64,000 bases of DNA from Parafrankia elaeagni (GCF_000374165.1 NZ_KB893750.1:56662-120661); one strand, 5' to 3'; positions 51,664 through 60,598 are shown, numbered from the stretch's first letter. Made by a program: numbers and translations. Notes: generated from the letters alone by a model not told the origin.

Positions 51664-54575
51664 GGCCCGATGCCCCGGCCGCCCGGGTACCGGGCGCGCA
51701 GCCCTGCGCGGTTGGGCTCGCCGGTCTTGGCCAGCAGGCTCGCTACGTGCTTCTCGACCGTCTTGGCGGACACGACGAGGCGCTCGGCGATCTGCCGGTT
51801 GGTCAGGCCGGAGGCGAGCAGGCGCAGAACGTCGACCTCGCGGCTGGTGACGCCGAGCGCGCGTAGGGAGTCCGGCACCGGGGACACGCCCCGTCCGCTG
51901 CGGGGGACCACGGCGCCGGACTCCCGCAGCAGACGCCGAGCCGACGTGGCGAGCGGCTCGTGCCCGTGGTCGGCGAACCAGCGGACGGCGGCCTGCAGCC
52001 AGCCGACCGGGTCACCCCAGCCGTCCGCGGCCGCGGACGGCGCCAGCAGCCATCCGAAGAGATGGACGAACCACTGCGCGCCCTGGTAGCCGCGGACATC
52101 GGTCACGGCGGCGTCCCGGTGTGCCGCCGCGGCCGCCGCGTCGCCGGCCCGGCCGGCGACGACCGCCTCGGCGGCCCGTAGCGCCGCGCGGTTGAACCGG
52201 GTGTCCGAGCCAGCCGCGGCGGCCGCCGCGGCGCGCTCGTCCGCGCCGCGGTCCGCGCCGCCGCGCTCGCCGTCGTGGCCGTCCTCGCCGAGGGTGCACA
52301 GCAGCGCCCACAGGCCGCGGTGCGGGTCGTGCTCACCGGGGCAGGCGCGCAGCAGTACCGCCGAGCGGTCGAGGGCGGCGCGCGCGCCGGCGGCGTCCGC
52401 GCTGTGCAGGGCGAGCATCGCGTACACGTGGCTGTGCACCGCCGCCTCGACCGCCGGATCGTCGGGAGCGGCCTCGGTGATGCGGGCGACGACGGCCGCG
52501 ACCTGGGCCTGGTCGCGTTCGTGCGCGTAGGAGCGGGCCAGGATGGTGAGCGCCGGCGGTAGCACGGCCAGGCGCAGGCGGCTGGCGAGATCCACCGCAC
52601 GCAGGGCCGCGGCGCGGCCGTCCGCGAGGTTGTTGCGCGCGATCAGCGCCGAGGCGAGGTGGAAGTCGGCGACCGCGGCCAGCGCCGGGGAACCGGCCTC
52701 GATCGCCGCGCGCCGGGCGGTGGCCAGCCGGTCGGTCGACATCCGGTCGAGCAGGTCGATGGTGCCGAGTTCGTGCAGGGCCCGGGCGCGCCACAGACTG
52801 AGCTGGTGGCGCTCGGCCACGTCCAGCGCGGAGGTGAACAGCTTCTCCGCGGCGGTGACGTCGTGGATCCGCCGGGCGCGGCCGAGAACCTCCAGCGCCT
52901 CGCACCGCACCTCCGGAACGTCGTCGCCGATCAGGTCGAGCACCTCGCCGGCGAGTCGCTCGGCGTCCGCGACCGATCCCCGGCTCACCGCGATCTGCGC
53001 GGCGAGTACCACCGCCCGCGCCCGCCGGACGGTGTCGGCCGCGGAGCCCGCCGCCGACGCCGCGGCCTCCGCGTGCCGCTCGGCACGCGGGTAGGCGCCG
53101 GCGGTCAGCGCGGCCCTGCCCAGCAGAAGCTCCAGGTCGGCGAGACGACGGGGGCTGTCGCCGCGGGCGCGGCGGGTGGCGAGCGCGGGTTCGGCCAGGG
53201 CGGTCGCCGCCTCGACGTCGCCGGCCAGGGCGTGCACCTCGGCGAGCCGTTCGGCGACCTCCACAGCCGCGTCCGGCCCGGCCAGTCGCGCCGCGTGCTC
53301 CAGTCGCGCGGCGGCGGTGGCCAGGGCCCCGTGGTCGCGGGCCCTGGCCGCGGCGGCCAGCAGACTGTCCGTCGCCCGGGCGGTGTCCCCTGCCATGAGC
53401 GCGAGCTCGGCGGCCCGGTCGGGGTCGGAGGTCACCGCGGCGGCGAGGGCTCGCCCGGCGAGGGCCGCCCGTTCCGGCGGCAGCATCTGGTCCAGGATGT
53501 ACTGGCGGGTCAGCGCGTGCCGGAACCGCAGCGTGCCGCCGTCGCCGGTGAGCAGCTGCGCGGCGGTCGCGGCCCGCAGTGCGTCGAGGACCTGCTCGGG
53601 CGGTGTGCCGCTGACCCGCGTCAGTGCGTCCCAGTCGATGTCGCGGCCGAGCAGGGCCGTGGCGCGCAGCACCCGGCTCTGCTCGTCGGACAGCTCGGCC
53701 ATCCGGCCGGCGATGGACGCGGCGAAGCTCGTCGGGAGCACGACCGGCAGCGGCCCATGAGACCGATGAGGCCCCTGCGGGGTCCGGTCGCCTGCCCGCG
53801 GATCGAGCAGATCGGCGCCGGCGAGCCCGGCGAGGAGTTCCTCCACGAGGAACGGGACGCCGTCGGCATGCTCGTGGACGAACGCCAGCAGCTCGCCGGG
53901 GACGGCGTCGCGGTCCAGGTACGCCAGCGTCAGGCGTTCGACGTCGGCGGGTGGGAGCGGGCCGACCGGCAGGAGTTCGATGGCTCGCCGGTCGGCGAGC
54001 CGTCGCACCGCCCGCGCGGCCCCGGGCGGCCCCGGGCGCACCGTGAACACGCAGGCCGCCTGGTGGGTGCCGGTGTTGTCCGCGAGGTACTCCAGCACCT
54101 CCAGCGTGTCGCGATCGGCCCAGTGCAGGTCCTCGACGACGAGGAGCGTGCCGCGCCCGCGACCGGCGATCTGCATGAGCCGCAGCAGCGCCTCGGCGAT
54201 CGCGAGTGTCGAGGTGTGCGGAGCGAGCCGGGTCGACCAGTGCGGCACGAGGTGCGCCAGCGTCGGCAGCAGCGCGGTGACCGCCGGCTCCGAGGGGGGT
54301 GGCTGGCCGCGGAAGCCTCCGTGCAACGCCTCGGACAGGGGACGGAACGGCGCCGTGGACGTGCCGCCGGCAGCGCGCCCGCACAGCACGAGCAGGCCGC
54401 GGTCACGGGCGCGGTCCACGGCATGGCCGGCCAGCCGGGACTTGCCGATGCCGGCCTCCCCGACCAGCGCCAGCGCGCCGCCGCGGCCCTGCCCGGCCTC
54501 GTCGACGGCGCGGTCGAGCCGCGCGACCTCCGCGACCCGGCCCACCAGCCGCGGGCCTGGGCGCTGCGTGCTCAT
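51660..54575 (-). CDS. LAL-type (LuxR family) ATP-binding transcriptional regulator
   Basis: A 971-residue regulator. N-terminal AAA/STAND ATPase: Walker A GEAGIGKS (39-46), LLVVEDLHWADRDTLEVLEYL (Walker B) and the sensor region to about 400. A long helical, TPR-like middle (about 400-890) is rich in Ala/Leu repeats. C-terminal LuxR helix-turn-helix: TSREVDVLRLLASGLTNRQI then SAKTVEKHVASLLAKTGEPNRAGL (about 905-965). LAL regulators are signal-responsive activators, often of secondary metabolism or uptake genes. Nearby candidates for control are the divergent mycothiol isomerase-like gene and those after it; this is inference. Confidence 0.92.
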   Translation of the reverse strand: MSTQRPGPRLVGRVAEVARLDRAVDEAGQGRGGALALVGEAGIGKSRLAGHAVDRARDRGLLVLCGRAAGGTSTAPFRPLSEALHGGFRGQPPPSEPAVTALLPTLAHLVPHWSTRLAPHTSTLAIAEALLRLMQIAGRGRGTLLVVEDLHWADRDTLEVLEYLADNTGTHQAACVFTVRPGPPGAARAVRRLADRRAIELLPVGPLPPADVERLTLAYLDRDAVPGELLAFVHEHADGVPFLVEELLAGLAGADLLDPRAGDRTPQGPHRSHGPLPVVLPTSFAASIAGRMAELSDEQSRVLRATALLGRDIDWDALTRVSGTPPEQVLDALRAATAAQLLTGDGGTLRFRHALTRQYILDQMLPPERAALAGRALAAAVTSDPDRAAELALMAGDTARATDSLLAAAARARDHGALATAAARLEHAARLAGPDAAVEVAERLAEVHALAGDVEAATALAEPALATRRARGDSPRRLADLELLLGRAALTAGAYPRAERHAEAAASAAGSAADTVRRARAVVLAAQIAVSRGSVADAERLAGEVLDLIGDDVPEVRCEALEVLGRARRIHDVTAAEKLFTSALDVAERHQLSLWRARALHELGTIDLLDRMSTDRLATARRAAIEAGSPALAAVADFHLASALIARNNLADGRAAALRAVDLASRLRLAVLPPALTILARSYAHERDQAQVAAVVARITEAAPDDPAVEAAVHSHVYAMLALHSADAAGARAALDRSAVLLRACPGEHDPHRGLWALLCTLGEDGHDGERGGADRGADERAAAAAAAGSDTRFNRAALRAAEAVVAGRAGDAAAAAAHRDAAVTDVRGYQGAQWFVHLFGWLLAPSAAADGWGDPVGWLQAAVRWFADHGHEPLATSARRLLRESGAVVPRSGRGVSPVPDSLRALGVTSREVDVLRLLASGLTNRQIAERLVVSAKTVEKHVASLLAKTGEPNRAGLRARYPGGRGIGP

Positions 54576-54674
54576 GGATCAAGCCTGCCACGACGCGGCA
54601 CCGGGATGTCGCCGGTGACAGAGGATTGATGCTGTCCGACGATGCAGGCGATGCGGCTGGGGGAGGCGGGTCGG

Positions 54675-55430
54675 GTGACGGCGCTGCGGGTAGAGGAGAT
54701 CCCACCGATCACGGCGTACGAGGCCGGAGTCCTCGCCGCCGCCGAGTACGACCGGTTCGCCCGGCTGCTGCGGGACCTTCAGGACGTCGACTGGTCCCGG
54801 CCCACCGACTGCCAGGGCTGGGACGTACGCCGGTTGGCGGCCCACGTCCTCGGCGCCACCGAGGCCAACGCCCACCCGGTGGAGATGGCGCGCCAGCTTC
54901 GCCGCGGCCGGGCGGGGCTCGCGTTCGCCGTCGATCCGGTGTCGGCCTATCAGGTCTCGTGCCGTGAGGGGCTCGACCCGACGGAACTGATCGCCCGGTT
55001 CGAGGCGGCGGCCGGCCTCGCCGTGCGCTGGCGCGGGCGGATGGCCACCTGGGCCCGGATGATCCCGGTGCGGATCGGTGAGCCCGTGTACGAGACCTGG
55101 CGGCTGGGCTTCCTCGCCGGCACGATCTACACCCGCGACACGTGGATGCACCGGATCGACATCTGCCGCGCCACCGGTCGTTCCCCGCTGCTCACCGCGG
55201 CGCATGACGGTCGGATCGTCGCCGACATCGTCGCCGAGTGGGTGCGCCGGCACCGCCGGCCCGTCCGGCTGAGTCTCACCGGGCCGGCCGGAGGCGAGTT
55301 CGAGCACCGCCGCGAAGAGGAGCGCGAGGGCGAGGGCGGGCGCGAGTCCCTCACCGCCGACGCGGTCGAGTTCTGCCGGGCGGTGTCCGGCCGCGGCGAG
55401 CCCCCGCTGGCCACGCCCGTCCCGTTCTGA
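54675..55430 (+). CDS. Mycothiol-dependent maleylpyruvate isomerase-family protein
   Basis: About 251 residues of the MDMPI/DinB fold: LLRDLQDVDWSRPTDCQGWDVRRLAAHVLGA has the conserved metal-site His after the DCQGWDVR core, and FLAGTIYTRDTWMHRIDICRATG gives the remaining His/Asp ligands. Family members use mycothiol or bind metal for isomerase and detoxification reactions. The GTG at 54675 is preferred because GGAGG lies about 8 nt upstream; an ATG at 54642 would extend it by 11 residues. It is divergent from the LAL regulator, 99 nt away. Confidence 0.85.
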   Translation: MTALRVEEIPPITAYEAGVLAAAEYDRFARLLRDLQDVDWSRPTDCQGWDVRRLAAHVLGATEANAHPVEMARQLRRGRAGLAFAVDPVSAYQVSCREGLDPTELIARFEAAAGLAVRWRGRMATWARMIPVRIGEPVYETWRLGFLAGTIYTRDTWMHRIDICRATGRSPLLTAAHDGRIVADIVAEWVRRHRRPVRLSLTGPAGGEFEHRREEEREGEGGRESLTADAVEFCRAVSGRGEPPLATPVPF

Positions 55431-55568
55431 CGGCGGGTGTTCCGACGGCGGGCCCGGGAGCTAGCTGGGTGACCGTGGGCGTTGACCGGGGGTCCGTTCC
55501 CCACCCCTGCCCGTCCCGCGCGCTGACAGGATCGACCACACCGGACACCGACTGTGAGGAGAGATCCC

Positions 55569-56390
55569 GTGGAACCCATGGTGCTGGAGCCGTTCGCCGC
55601 GACGCGCGACGTCCACGTCATCCCGACCCTGTTCCCCGTGCCGAACGTGGGTGTCATCCCGATGAACGCCTTCGTCCTGCGCGCCGCCGAACCCGTCCTC
55701 GTCGACACCGGGGCGGGGGTGCTCAGTGAGCAGTTCCTCGACGCGCTGTCCTCGATCATGCGGATCGAGGACCTGGCCTGGATCTGGCTGACCCACGAGG
55801 ACGCCGACCACACCGGCAGCCTGGAGCGTCTGCTGGAGCTGGCGCCGCGCGCCCGGGTCGCGACCGACTTCTTCGCCGTCGGGCGCATGCTCCCCGCGCG
55901 CCCGTTCCCGCTGGACCGGCTGCGCCTGGTCACCCCCGGCGAGCGTCTGCCGGCCGGCGACCGTGAGCTGGTGGCGCTGCGCCCGCCGCTGTTCGACAGC
56001 CCCGCCACGCTGGGCCTGCTCGACGACAGCAGCGGCGTGCTGTTCAGCTCGGACGCCTTCGGCGCGCCGCTGCCCACCGCCCAGGAGGCTGCGGCCACCT
56101 CGATCGCCGATCTCGACCCGGGTGTCGTCGCCGCCGCGCAGGCCGCGTGGGCGAACGTGGACAGCCCCTGGGTCGGCAGTGTCGACCCGGCGGTCTTCGC
56201 CCGGTCCCTCGACGCGGTCCGCCGGCTCGAACCGACCGCGATCCTCAGCTCCCACCTGCCGCCGGCGCACGGGCAGACCGAGACGATGCTCGCCAACCTG
56301 GCCGCGGCGGTGACGACGACCCCACCGCCCGCGACCACGCAGGCCCAGCTCGACGTCCTGCTGGCCGGCATGGCGCCGGCCGCCGTCTGA
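55569..56390 (+). CDS. Metallo-beta-lactamase-fold protein
   Basis: 273 residues with the MBL fold: VLVDTGAG, then the metal motif T-H76-E-D78-A-D80-H81, AILSSHLPPAHG and SSDAFGAPL. Ordinary MBL hydrolases read HxHxDH; here the second His is an aspartate (HxDxDH), reminiscent of the carboxylate at this site in flavodiiron proteins (HxExDH), so a di-iron site is conceivable. No flavodoxin domain is attached. The GTG start has GAGGAGA 6 nt upstream. It precedes a small YdhR-like gene by 46 nt, forming a likely two-gene operon with a redox role. Confidence 0.85.
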   Translation: MEPMVLEPFAATRDVHVIPTLFPVPNVGVIPMNAFVLRAAEPVLVDTGAGVLSEQFLDALSSIMRIEDLAWIWLTHEDADHTGSLERLLELAPRARVATDFFAVGRMLPARPFPLDRLRLVTPGERLPAGDRELVALRPPLFDSPATLGLLDDSSGVLFSSDAFGAPLPTAQEAAATSIADLDPGVVAAAQAAWANVDSPWVGSVDPAVFARSLDAVRRLEPTAILSSHLPPAHGQTETMLANLAAAVTTTPPPATTQAQLDVLLAGMAPAAV

Positions 56391-56436
56391 GGCGTCCCCG
56401 AACATGCAGGCCCCGAATACACAGGAGGAACAGACC

Positions 56437-56739
56437 GTGCACGTTCAGATCGTCACTTTTCATCTTGACGGCCTCGACGAGGCCTCCTACCGCAACCACG
56501 TCGACACGATCGCGCCCACCTTCGCCGGGCTGCGCGGGCTGCGGTCGAAGGTCTGGCTCGGCGACACCGGCACGAACACCTACGGTGGCGTCTATCTCTG
56601 GGACGACGAGGCGTCGATGCGCGCGTACCAGAACGGAGAGATCTTCGCCGGGTTGCGGGCCAACCCCGCGATGGCGGACGTCGTCTCCCGCGACTTCGCC
56701 GTCCTGCGCGCACCGACGGAGATCACCCGCGGTTGCTGA
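56437..56739 (+). CDS. YdhR-like small monooxygenase-fold protein
   Basis: 100 residues of the dimeric ferredoxin-like (ABM/YdhR) fold: HVQIVTFHLDGLDEASYRNHV, then LRSKVWLGDTGTNTYGGVYLWDDEASMRAYQNGEIF, split here as two segments, with YGGVYLWDD the typical central strand. YdhR relatives are putative monooxygenases or quinone/aromatic-handling proteins without a confirmed cofactor. The GTG at 56437 is chosen for AGGAGGA about 7 nt upstream. It probably shares a transcript with the MBL-fold gene. Confidence 0.82.
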   Translation: MHVQIVTFHLDGLDEASYRNHVDTIAPTFAGLRGLRSKVWLGDTGTNTYGGVYLWDDEASMRAYQNGEIFAGLRANPAMADVVSRDFAVLRAPTEITRGC

Positions 56740-56753
56740 CCCGGCCAGGGTGA

Positions 56754-56775
56754 GCCGTCGCGGACGTCCGACGGC
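56754..56775. terminator. Hairpin between convergent genes
   Basis: A 7-bp stem (GCCGTCG/CGACGGC) with an 8-nt loop, in the 47-nt gap between the YdhR-like gene and mscL. Confidence 0.5.
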
Positions 56776-56786
56776 GAGGCGGCGGC

Positions 56787-57281
56787 TCAGCGCTGCTGCG
56801 GCGGGACCGTCCCGGTGGGCCGGCCGGTGGCGAGCAGGTCCCGGATCTCGATGAGCAGCCGGGCCTCGTCACTGATCACCGGCTCCTCCTCGACCGGCTG
56901 CGGCTCGCCGCGCCGCCGCAGCTCGTTCGCCTTCGCGATCGGGAGGACGACCAGGAAGTAGATCGTGGCGGCGACGATCAGGAAGGCGAGCACGTCGTTG
57001 ATGAAGGTGCCGTAGCGGAAAACGCTGCCGTTGATCGTGAACGTCAGGCCGTCGAAGTCCGGCTCCCCGCCGATGGCGGCGATCAACGGGGTGAACAGAT
57101 TCTTCACCAGGGACGTCACAACGGCGGTGAACGCGGTGCCGATGACCACCGCGATGGCCAGGTCGACGATGTTGCCCCGCATCAGGAACTGCTTGAAGCC
57201 CCGCAGCCCCGGCCCGATCAGGCGGGTGGGTGTCTCGACGACCCCGCGCCCCCTGCCTGCGGCCCTCTCCCATCCGGACAT
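56787..57281 (-). CDS. mscL: Large-conductance mechanosensitive channel
   Basis: 164 residues. The conserved opening GFKQFLMRGNIVDLAIAVVIG leads into the first pore helix with the tight Gly/Ala packing of MscL, and FINDVLAFLIVAATIYFLVVLP is the second membrane helix; between them lies the periplasmic loop. A charged C-terminal helix follows (EEEPVISDEARLLIEIRDLLA). MscL opens under high membrane tension to release solutes on hypo-osmotic shock. About 25 extra N-terminal residues precede the usual start, so an internal start is possible. Confidence 0.93.
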   Translation of the reverse strand: MSGWERAAGRGRGVVETPTRLIGPGLRGFKQFLMRGNIVDLAIAVVIGTAFTAVVTSLVKNLFTPLIAAIGGEPDFDGLTFTINGSVFRYGTFINDVLAFLIVAATIYFLVVLPIAKANELRRRGEPQPVEEEPVISDEARLLIEIRDLLATGRPTGTVPPQQR

Positions 57282-57350
57282 GCCCGCACCTCCGCACTCT
57301 CCCCCGTATGTCTGCCGTTGGCAGGGTAATGGGGGGTTGCTCGGGGGTGG

Positions 57351-59705
57351 TCAGCGGATGGTGCTGTCGGGGACGTAGGTGATGTCCCAGAGACGGGCGG
57401 TCATGTCGGTGCTCGTCGTCGCGAGCAGCAGGCCGTAGGGGGCGAACGCGCACGCCATCACCGTGCTGGTGTGGCCGGTCAGCGTCGCCACCGCGGTGCC
57501 CGTGGCGACATCCCACAGCCGGGCGGTGTCGTCGGTGCTCGCGGTCGCCAGCACCAGCCCGTCGGGGGAGAACGCGCAGCTCTGCGCGGAGCCCGGCAGG
57601 GTCAGCGTCGCCGTCCCGGTCGGAACGTCGGTCAGCCGGGTGCCGTCGTTGCTGGTCGTGGCCAGCAACAGGCCGTCGGGCGAGAACGAGCAGCCGTTCG
57701 CGAAGTTGGTGTGGCCGTCGAGGTCACGGATCTTCTCGCCGCGTGCCGCGTCCCACAGCAGGGTCTGGTCGGCGCCGGCGGTGACAAGCAGGTGGCCGTC
57801 GGGGGAGAACGCGCAGCCGTAGACAGCGCCGCGGTGGCCGGCGAGTGTCGCGAGGCAGGAACCGGTCGACACCCCCCACAACCGGACGGTGCGATCGGTG
57901 CTGACGGTGGCCAGCATGGTCCCGTCGGGGGAGAACGCGCAGCCGTAGACGGGGCCCTTGTGGCCGGTGAGGTTCAGCACCGCCCGTTCGGTCGCGATCT
58001 CCCAGACCCGTGCGGTCTTGTCGGCGCCGGTCGTGGCGAGCAGCCGCCCGTCGGGGGAGAACGCGCAGCCGTGCAGGCCGGCGATCCGCCGCCCGGCCAA
58101 CCGGCCGGCGGCGCGGCCGGTGGCGACGTCCCACAGCCGGGCCCCGTCCCGGCTGGTGGTGGCCAGCAGGGTGCCGTCGGGGGAGAAGGCCGCGCAGGTG
58201 ACGTCCCGCTCGTGGCCGCTCAGCGTGCTCCGCGCCGTCACCTCGACGTTGCGGGACGGGCGGCTGGTGCGCTCGAAGCCGCGCAGGTCGGCCGGCAGGG
58301 CGGTGCCGCCGGCCGGGGCCGGGCCGGAGGGCAGCGTGGTGGCCAGCCAGTCGACGTCCCGCACGGGCGCGCCCGGCTCGGCATGGGTCTCGACGAGGCT
58401 GCCGGGGGCCTCCGCGGCCAGGTCGAACAGGGCGCCGTCGCGGAGCCGGACCCGGGCGAGCACCGACCCGGCGTCGAAACGCGCGCCGGGCTCGACGAGC
58501 CAGCGCACCATGGTCGCCCGCCCACCCGGAATGTCCCAGCGGGCTGGCTGCACCACCGGATTGGGCCGGGCGGCGACGATCCGCCGCGTCGACACCGTCG
58601 CCGCCCAGGAGGCCGCGCCGAGTACGACGGCCTGGTCCGGATCGGGCAGGGCGAACACGTGCTGCGCAGGCCAGTCGGTGCCCACCCCCAGCCGCCCGGC
58701 GAGAATCTCGGTGACGACCGGCATCCGGGACGCGCCGCCGACGGGCAGCGCCCCGGCGAGCTGCTCCGGCGTGATCCCGGTGGTCTCCAGCAGGTGCTGG
58801 CAGCAGGCCATCGTCCGGGCCAGGGTGGGCGAGGCCAGTTTGGTGAACCGGTCCCGGTCCAGGCTGACGAGCAGCCCGGCGGGGCTGAACACGTCCTCGA
58901 CGAAAGCGACGTCGGTGAGCTGGTGTTTCACCGCGCGGGCGAAGTCGAGCAGCTCGTGGCGGGTGCGGCTGGCGGCGGTCTGGAACACCTCTCCGACACC
59001 GGACGGGTTGAGCAGCGGCTCCAGCCCGGGACCGTAGTGGCCGAGGATCTCGTCGTAGAGGAGCTGGTCGAAATCCCGCCCGCCGCAGTCGTGCAGCGCG
59101 CTGTGACCGAGCAGCTCGTGCCGCCCGCCCTCCCCGAACATGACCAGGGACGCCTCGAAGGTGCCGCCGCCGAGGTCGTAGACCAGCACGAGATCACCCG
59201 GCCGGGGGCTGGCGGGTCCGGGCGGCGCCCAGGCGGCCGCGACCGGCTCGGCGAGCAGATCGACGTCGACGAACCCGGCCTCCTCGGCGGCGTTGATCAT
59301 CGTGTGGCGCAGGGGCCCGGCCGGGTCATAGCTCGCCGGGACGGTGACCACGGCCCGGCGCAGCGCCACCCCGTCCAACTGGGCCTCGGCCTCGGTGCGC
59401 AGCGCCGTGAGGACCGCGGTCACCAGCCCGGCAGGGGGGTGGCTGCGGCCGTCCAGCACGATGCCGGTGCTGCGGGTCAGCGCCCGCTTCACCCCGCCGT
59501 GGTAGGCAGCCGGCCAGATGCGTTTGCGGCGCTCGGCGAGGGTGCCGACGAGCAGCTGGTCACCGTCCGCGAGAACCGAGGAGGGCCAGGCCACGGCACC
59601 GCTCGCCGGCTCCCGGACCAGCGCGACCTGACCGTCGACGACCAGTGCCGCGGATGCCTGGTAGGTGCCGTAGTCGATCGCGAGGATCGGCTCCCCCACC
59701 GGCAC
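57351..59705 (-). CDS. Hsp70-type ATPase fused to a hammerhead-like domain and a seven-repeat WD40 propeller
   Basis: 784 residues. N-terminal actin-like Hsp70 ATPase (about 1-380): DYGTYQASAAL (phosphate 1, canonical DLGTT altered to DYGTY), VVTVPASYDPAGP, LAEPVAAAW, VYDLGGGTFEASLV (phosphate 2) and PVGGASRMPVV (adenosine). Next (about 387-455) MVRWLVEPGARFDAGSVL...VETHAEPGAPV resembles a biotinyl/lipoyl hammerhead without the modifiable lysine. Then seven WD40 repeats (about 494-784) with recurrent CAFSPDGLLLATTS and ARLWDVATG. The normal Hsp70 peptide-binding domain is absent; the propeller likely replaces it as the partner-binding part. It is downstream of tandem 16-bp repeats and 69 nt upstream of mscL. 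Confidence 0.88.
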   Translation of the reverse strand: MPVGEPILAIDYGTYQASAALVVDGQVALVREPASGAVAWPSSVLADGDQLLVGTLAERRKRIWPAAYHGGVKRALTRSTGIVLDGRSHPPAGLVTAVLTALRTEAEAQLDGVALRRAVVTVPASYDPAGPLRHTMINAAEEAGFVDVDLLAEPVAAAWAPPGPASPRPGDLVLVYDLGGGTFEASLVMFGEGGRHELLGHSALHDCGGRDFDQLLYDEILGHYGPGLEPLLNPSGVGEVFQTAASRTRHELLDFARAVKHQLTDVAFVEDVFSPAGLLVSLDRDRFTKLASPTLARTMACCQHLLETTGITPEQLAGALPVGGASRMPVVTEILAGRLGVGTDWPAQHVFALPDPDQAVVLGAASWAATVSTRRIVAARPNPVVQPARWDIPGGRATMVRWLVEPGARFDAGSVLARVRLRDGALFDLAAEAPGSLVETHAEPGAPVRDVDWLATTLPSGPAPAGGTALPADLRGFERTSRPSRNVEVTARSTLSGHERDVTCAAFSPDGTLLATTSRDGARLWDVATGRAAGRLAGRRIAGLHGCAFSPDGRLLATTGADKTARVWEIATERAVLNLTGHKGPVYGCAFSPDGTMLATVSTDRTVRLWGVSTGSCLATLAGHRGAVYGCAFSPDGHLLVTAGADQTLLWDAARGEKIRDLDGHTNFANGCSFSPDGLLLATTSNDGTRLTDVPTGTATLTLPGSAQSCAFSPDGLVLATASTDDTARLWDVATGTAVATLTGHTSTVMACAFAPYGLLLATTSTDMTARLWDITYVPDSTIR

Positions 59706-59747
59706 CCCTCCGTTGACCGTCGCGGCCTGGGCCCTTCGGCCGGTGGT

Positions 59748-59795
59748 GACGTCCCACCGTCTGGACGTCCCACCGTCTGGACGTCCCGCCGCCTG
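59748..59795. repeat. Three tandem 16-bp repeats upstream of the Hsp70-WD40 gene
   Basis: GACGTCCCACCGTCTG at 59748 and 59764 and a variant at 59780, 43-90 nt before the minus-strand start at 59705. The surrounding 59706-60044 gap also has GTTGTCCGG twice near 59831-59860 and must contain the divergent promoters. No CIRCE or HAIR heat-shock operator was seen. Confidence 0.75.
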
Positions 59796-60044
59796 GACCT
59801 CGGCCGGACGTTCGACCGCAGGTCACGGCGTTGTCCGGAGATGGCCGACGTTGTCCGGGCATCGTAGCGGCGGCCCACGCACCGTGGTTCGGCGGGCCGG
59901 GTGTGCGACGGGGTGGGAGGGGTAGGCGACCAGGAGAGATCACCCGGCGCGGGCCGCGCGGTCACCCGCGGCGGGGTGAGCAACACCGCTCGGGCCTGGC
60001 CCGAGCGGGCCCCTGCGACCGGCTCACAGCTGGAGGTTCCGGTT

Positions 60045-60350
60045 ATGCGCATCGCCATCCCGCGACGAGCGGATCCGCAGCACGCCGTCACGCCTCCGGG
60101 CCCCGGGCCAGACCCCGTCCCGCCGGGTCCAGGGCCGGATCCGGTGCCTCCGGGCCCTGGTCCGGACCCGGTGCCGCCGGGTCCAGGGCCGGATCCGGTG
60201 CCTCCGGGCCCTGGTCCGGACCCGATACCCCCGAGTCCGCTGCCGGACCCGGTTCCCCCGCCGCCCGGCCCCGATCTGCTTCCCGGCGTCGCCGGCGCGG
60301 CGCCCGCGGCGGTTCCGGGTAGTCGGGTTACGGGTAGCTGTCTGACATGA
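60045..60350 (+). CDS. Proline-rich repeat protein (PPGPGPDPV repeats)
   Basis: 101 residues: a short basic start (MRIAIPRRADPQHAV), then five near-exact copies of the nonapeptide PPGPGPDPV and two degenerate ones (PPSPLPDPV, PPPPGPDLL), then a hydrophobic end. The DNA alternates two 27-bp codings, giving a 54-bp higher-order repeat. Such Pro/Gly/Asp repeats adopt extended, polyproline-like structure. GGAGG lies 8 nt before the ATG. It overlaps the DUF6158-like gene by 4 nt (ATGA), so both are translated together. No signal peptide; function unknown. Expansion makes repeat number likely to vary between strains. Confidence 0.6.
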   Translation: MRIAIPRRADPQHAVTPPGPGPDPVPPGPGPDPVPPGPGPDPVPPGPGPDPVPPGPGPDPIPPSPLPDPVPPPPGPDLLPGVAGAAPAAVPGSRVTGSCLT

Positions 60351-60598
60351 GCCATCGCCCCGAGGGAATCCCCGCCCCTGAACTGTCCGATGCCGACCTT
60401 GTGCGGGAGGTACGCCATCTGCACCTGACCAGGCATGACACCTTCCTCACCGGGAGCGAGGACGCATTCGAGACGCACACCCAGCGCATGCTCGAACTCG
60501 AGCGCGAGTACCTGCGCCGCTTCCCGGACTCGGCCAGCCCCGACCCGCGCCGGACCAGGGCCGGCCGCCGCCGCGCGGCCGGCGTTCTGCCCGGCTGA
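60347..60598 (+). CDS. DUF6158-like small protein
   Basis: 83 residues, charged and helical: GIPAPELSDADLVREVRHLH, then LTRHDTFLTGSEDAFETHTQRMLELEREYLRRFP (two adjacent segments), matching small actinobacterial proteins grouped as DUF6158. The many His and Glu residues could bind metal, but no motif is established. The start overlaps the previous stop by 4 nt. It ends before a strong terminator. Function unknown. Confidence 0.75.
   Translation: MSHRPEGIPAPELSDADLVREVRHLHLTRHDTFLTGSEDAFETHTQRMLELEREYLRRFPDSASPDPRRTRAGRRRAAGVLPG

Noticed and set aside
52659-54629. A 656-codon plus-strand frame opposite the LAL gene
   Set aside because: No domain resemblance; the minus-strand LAL protein has intact Walker and LuxR motifs.
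57471-59867. A 798-codon plus-strand frame
   Set aside because: Antisense to the Hsp70-WD40 gene; its repeated GGERAA strings are the reverse reading of the WD40 CAFSPDG motif.
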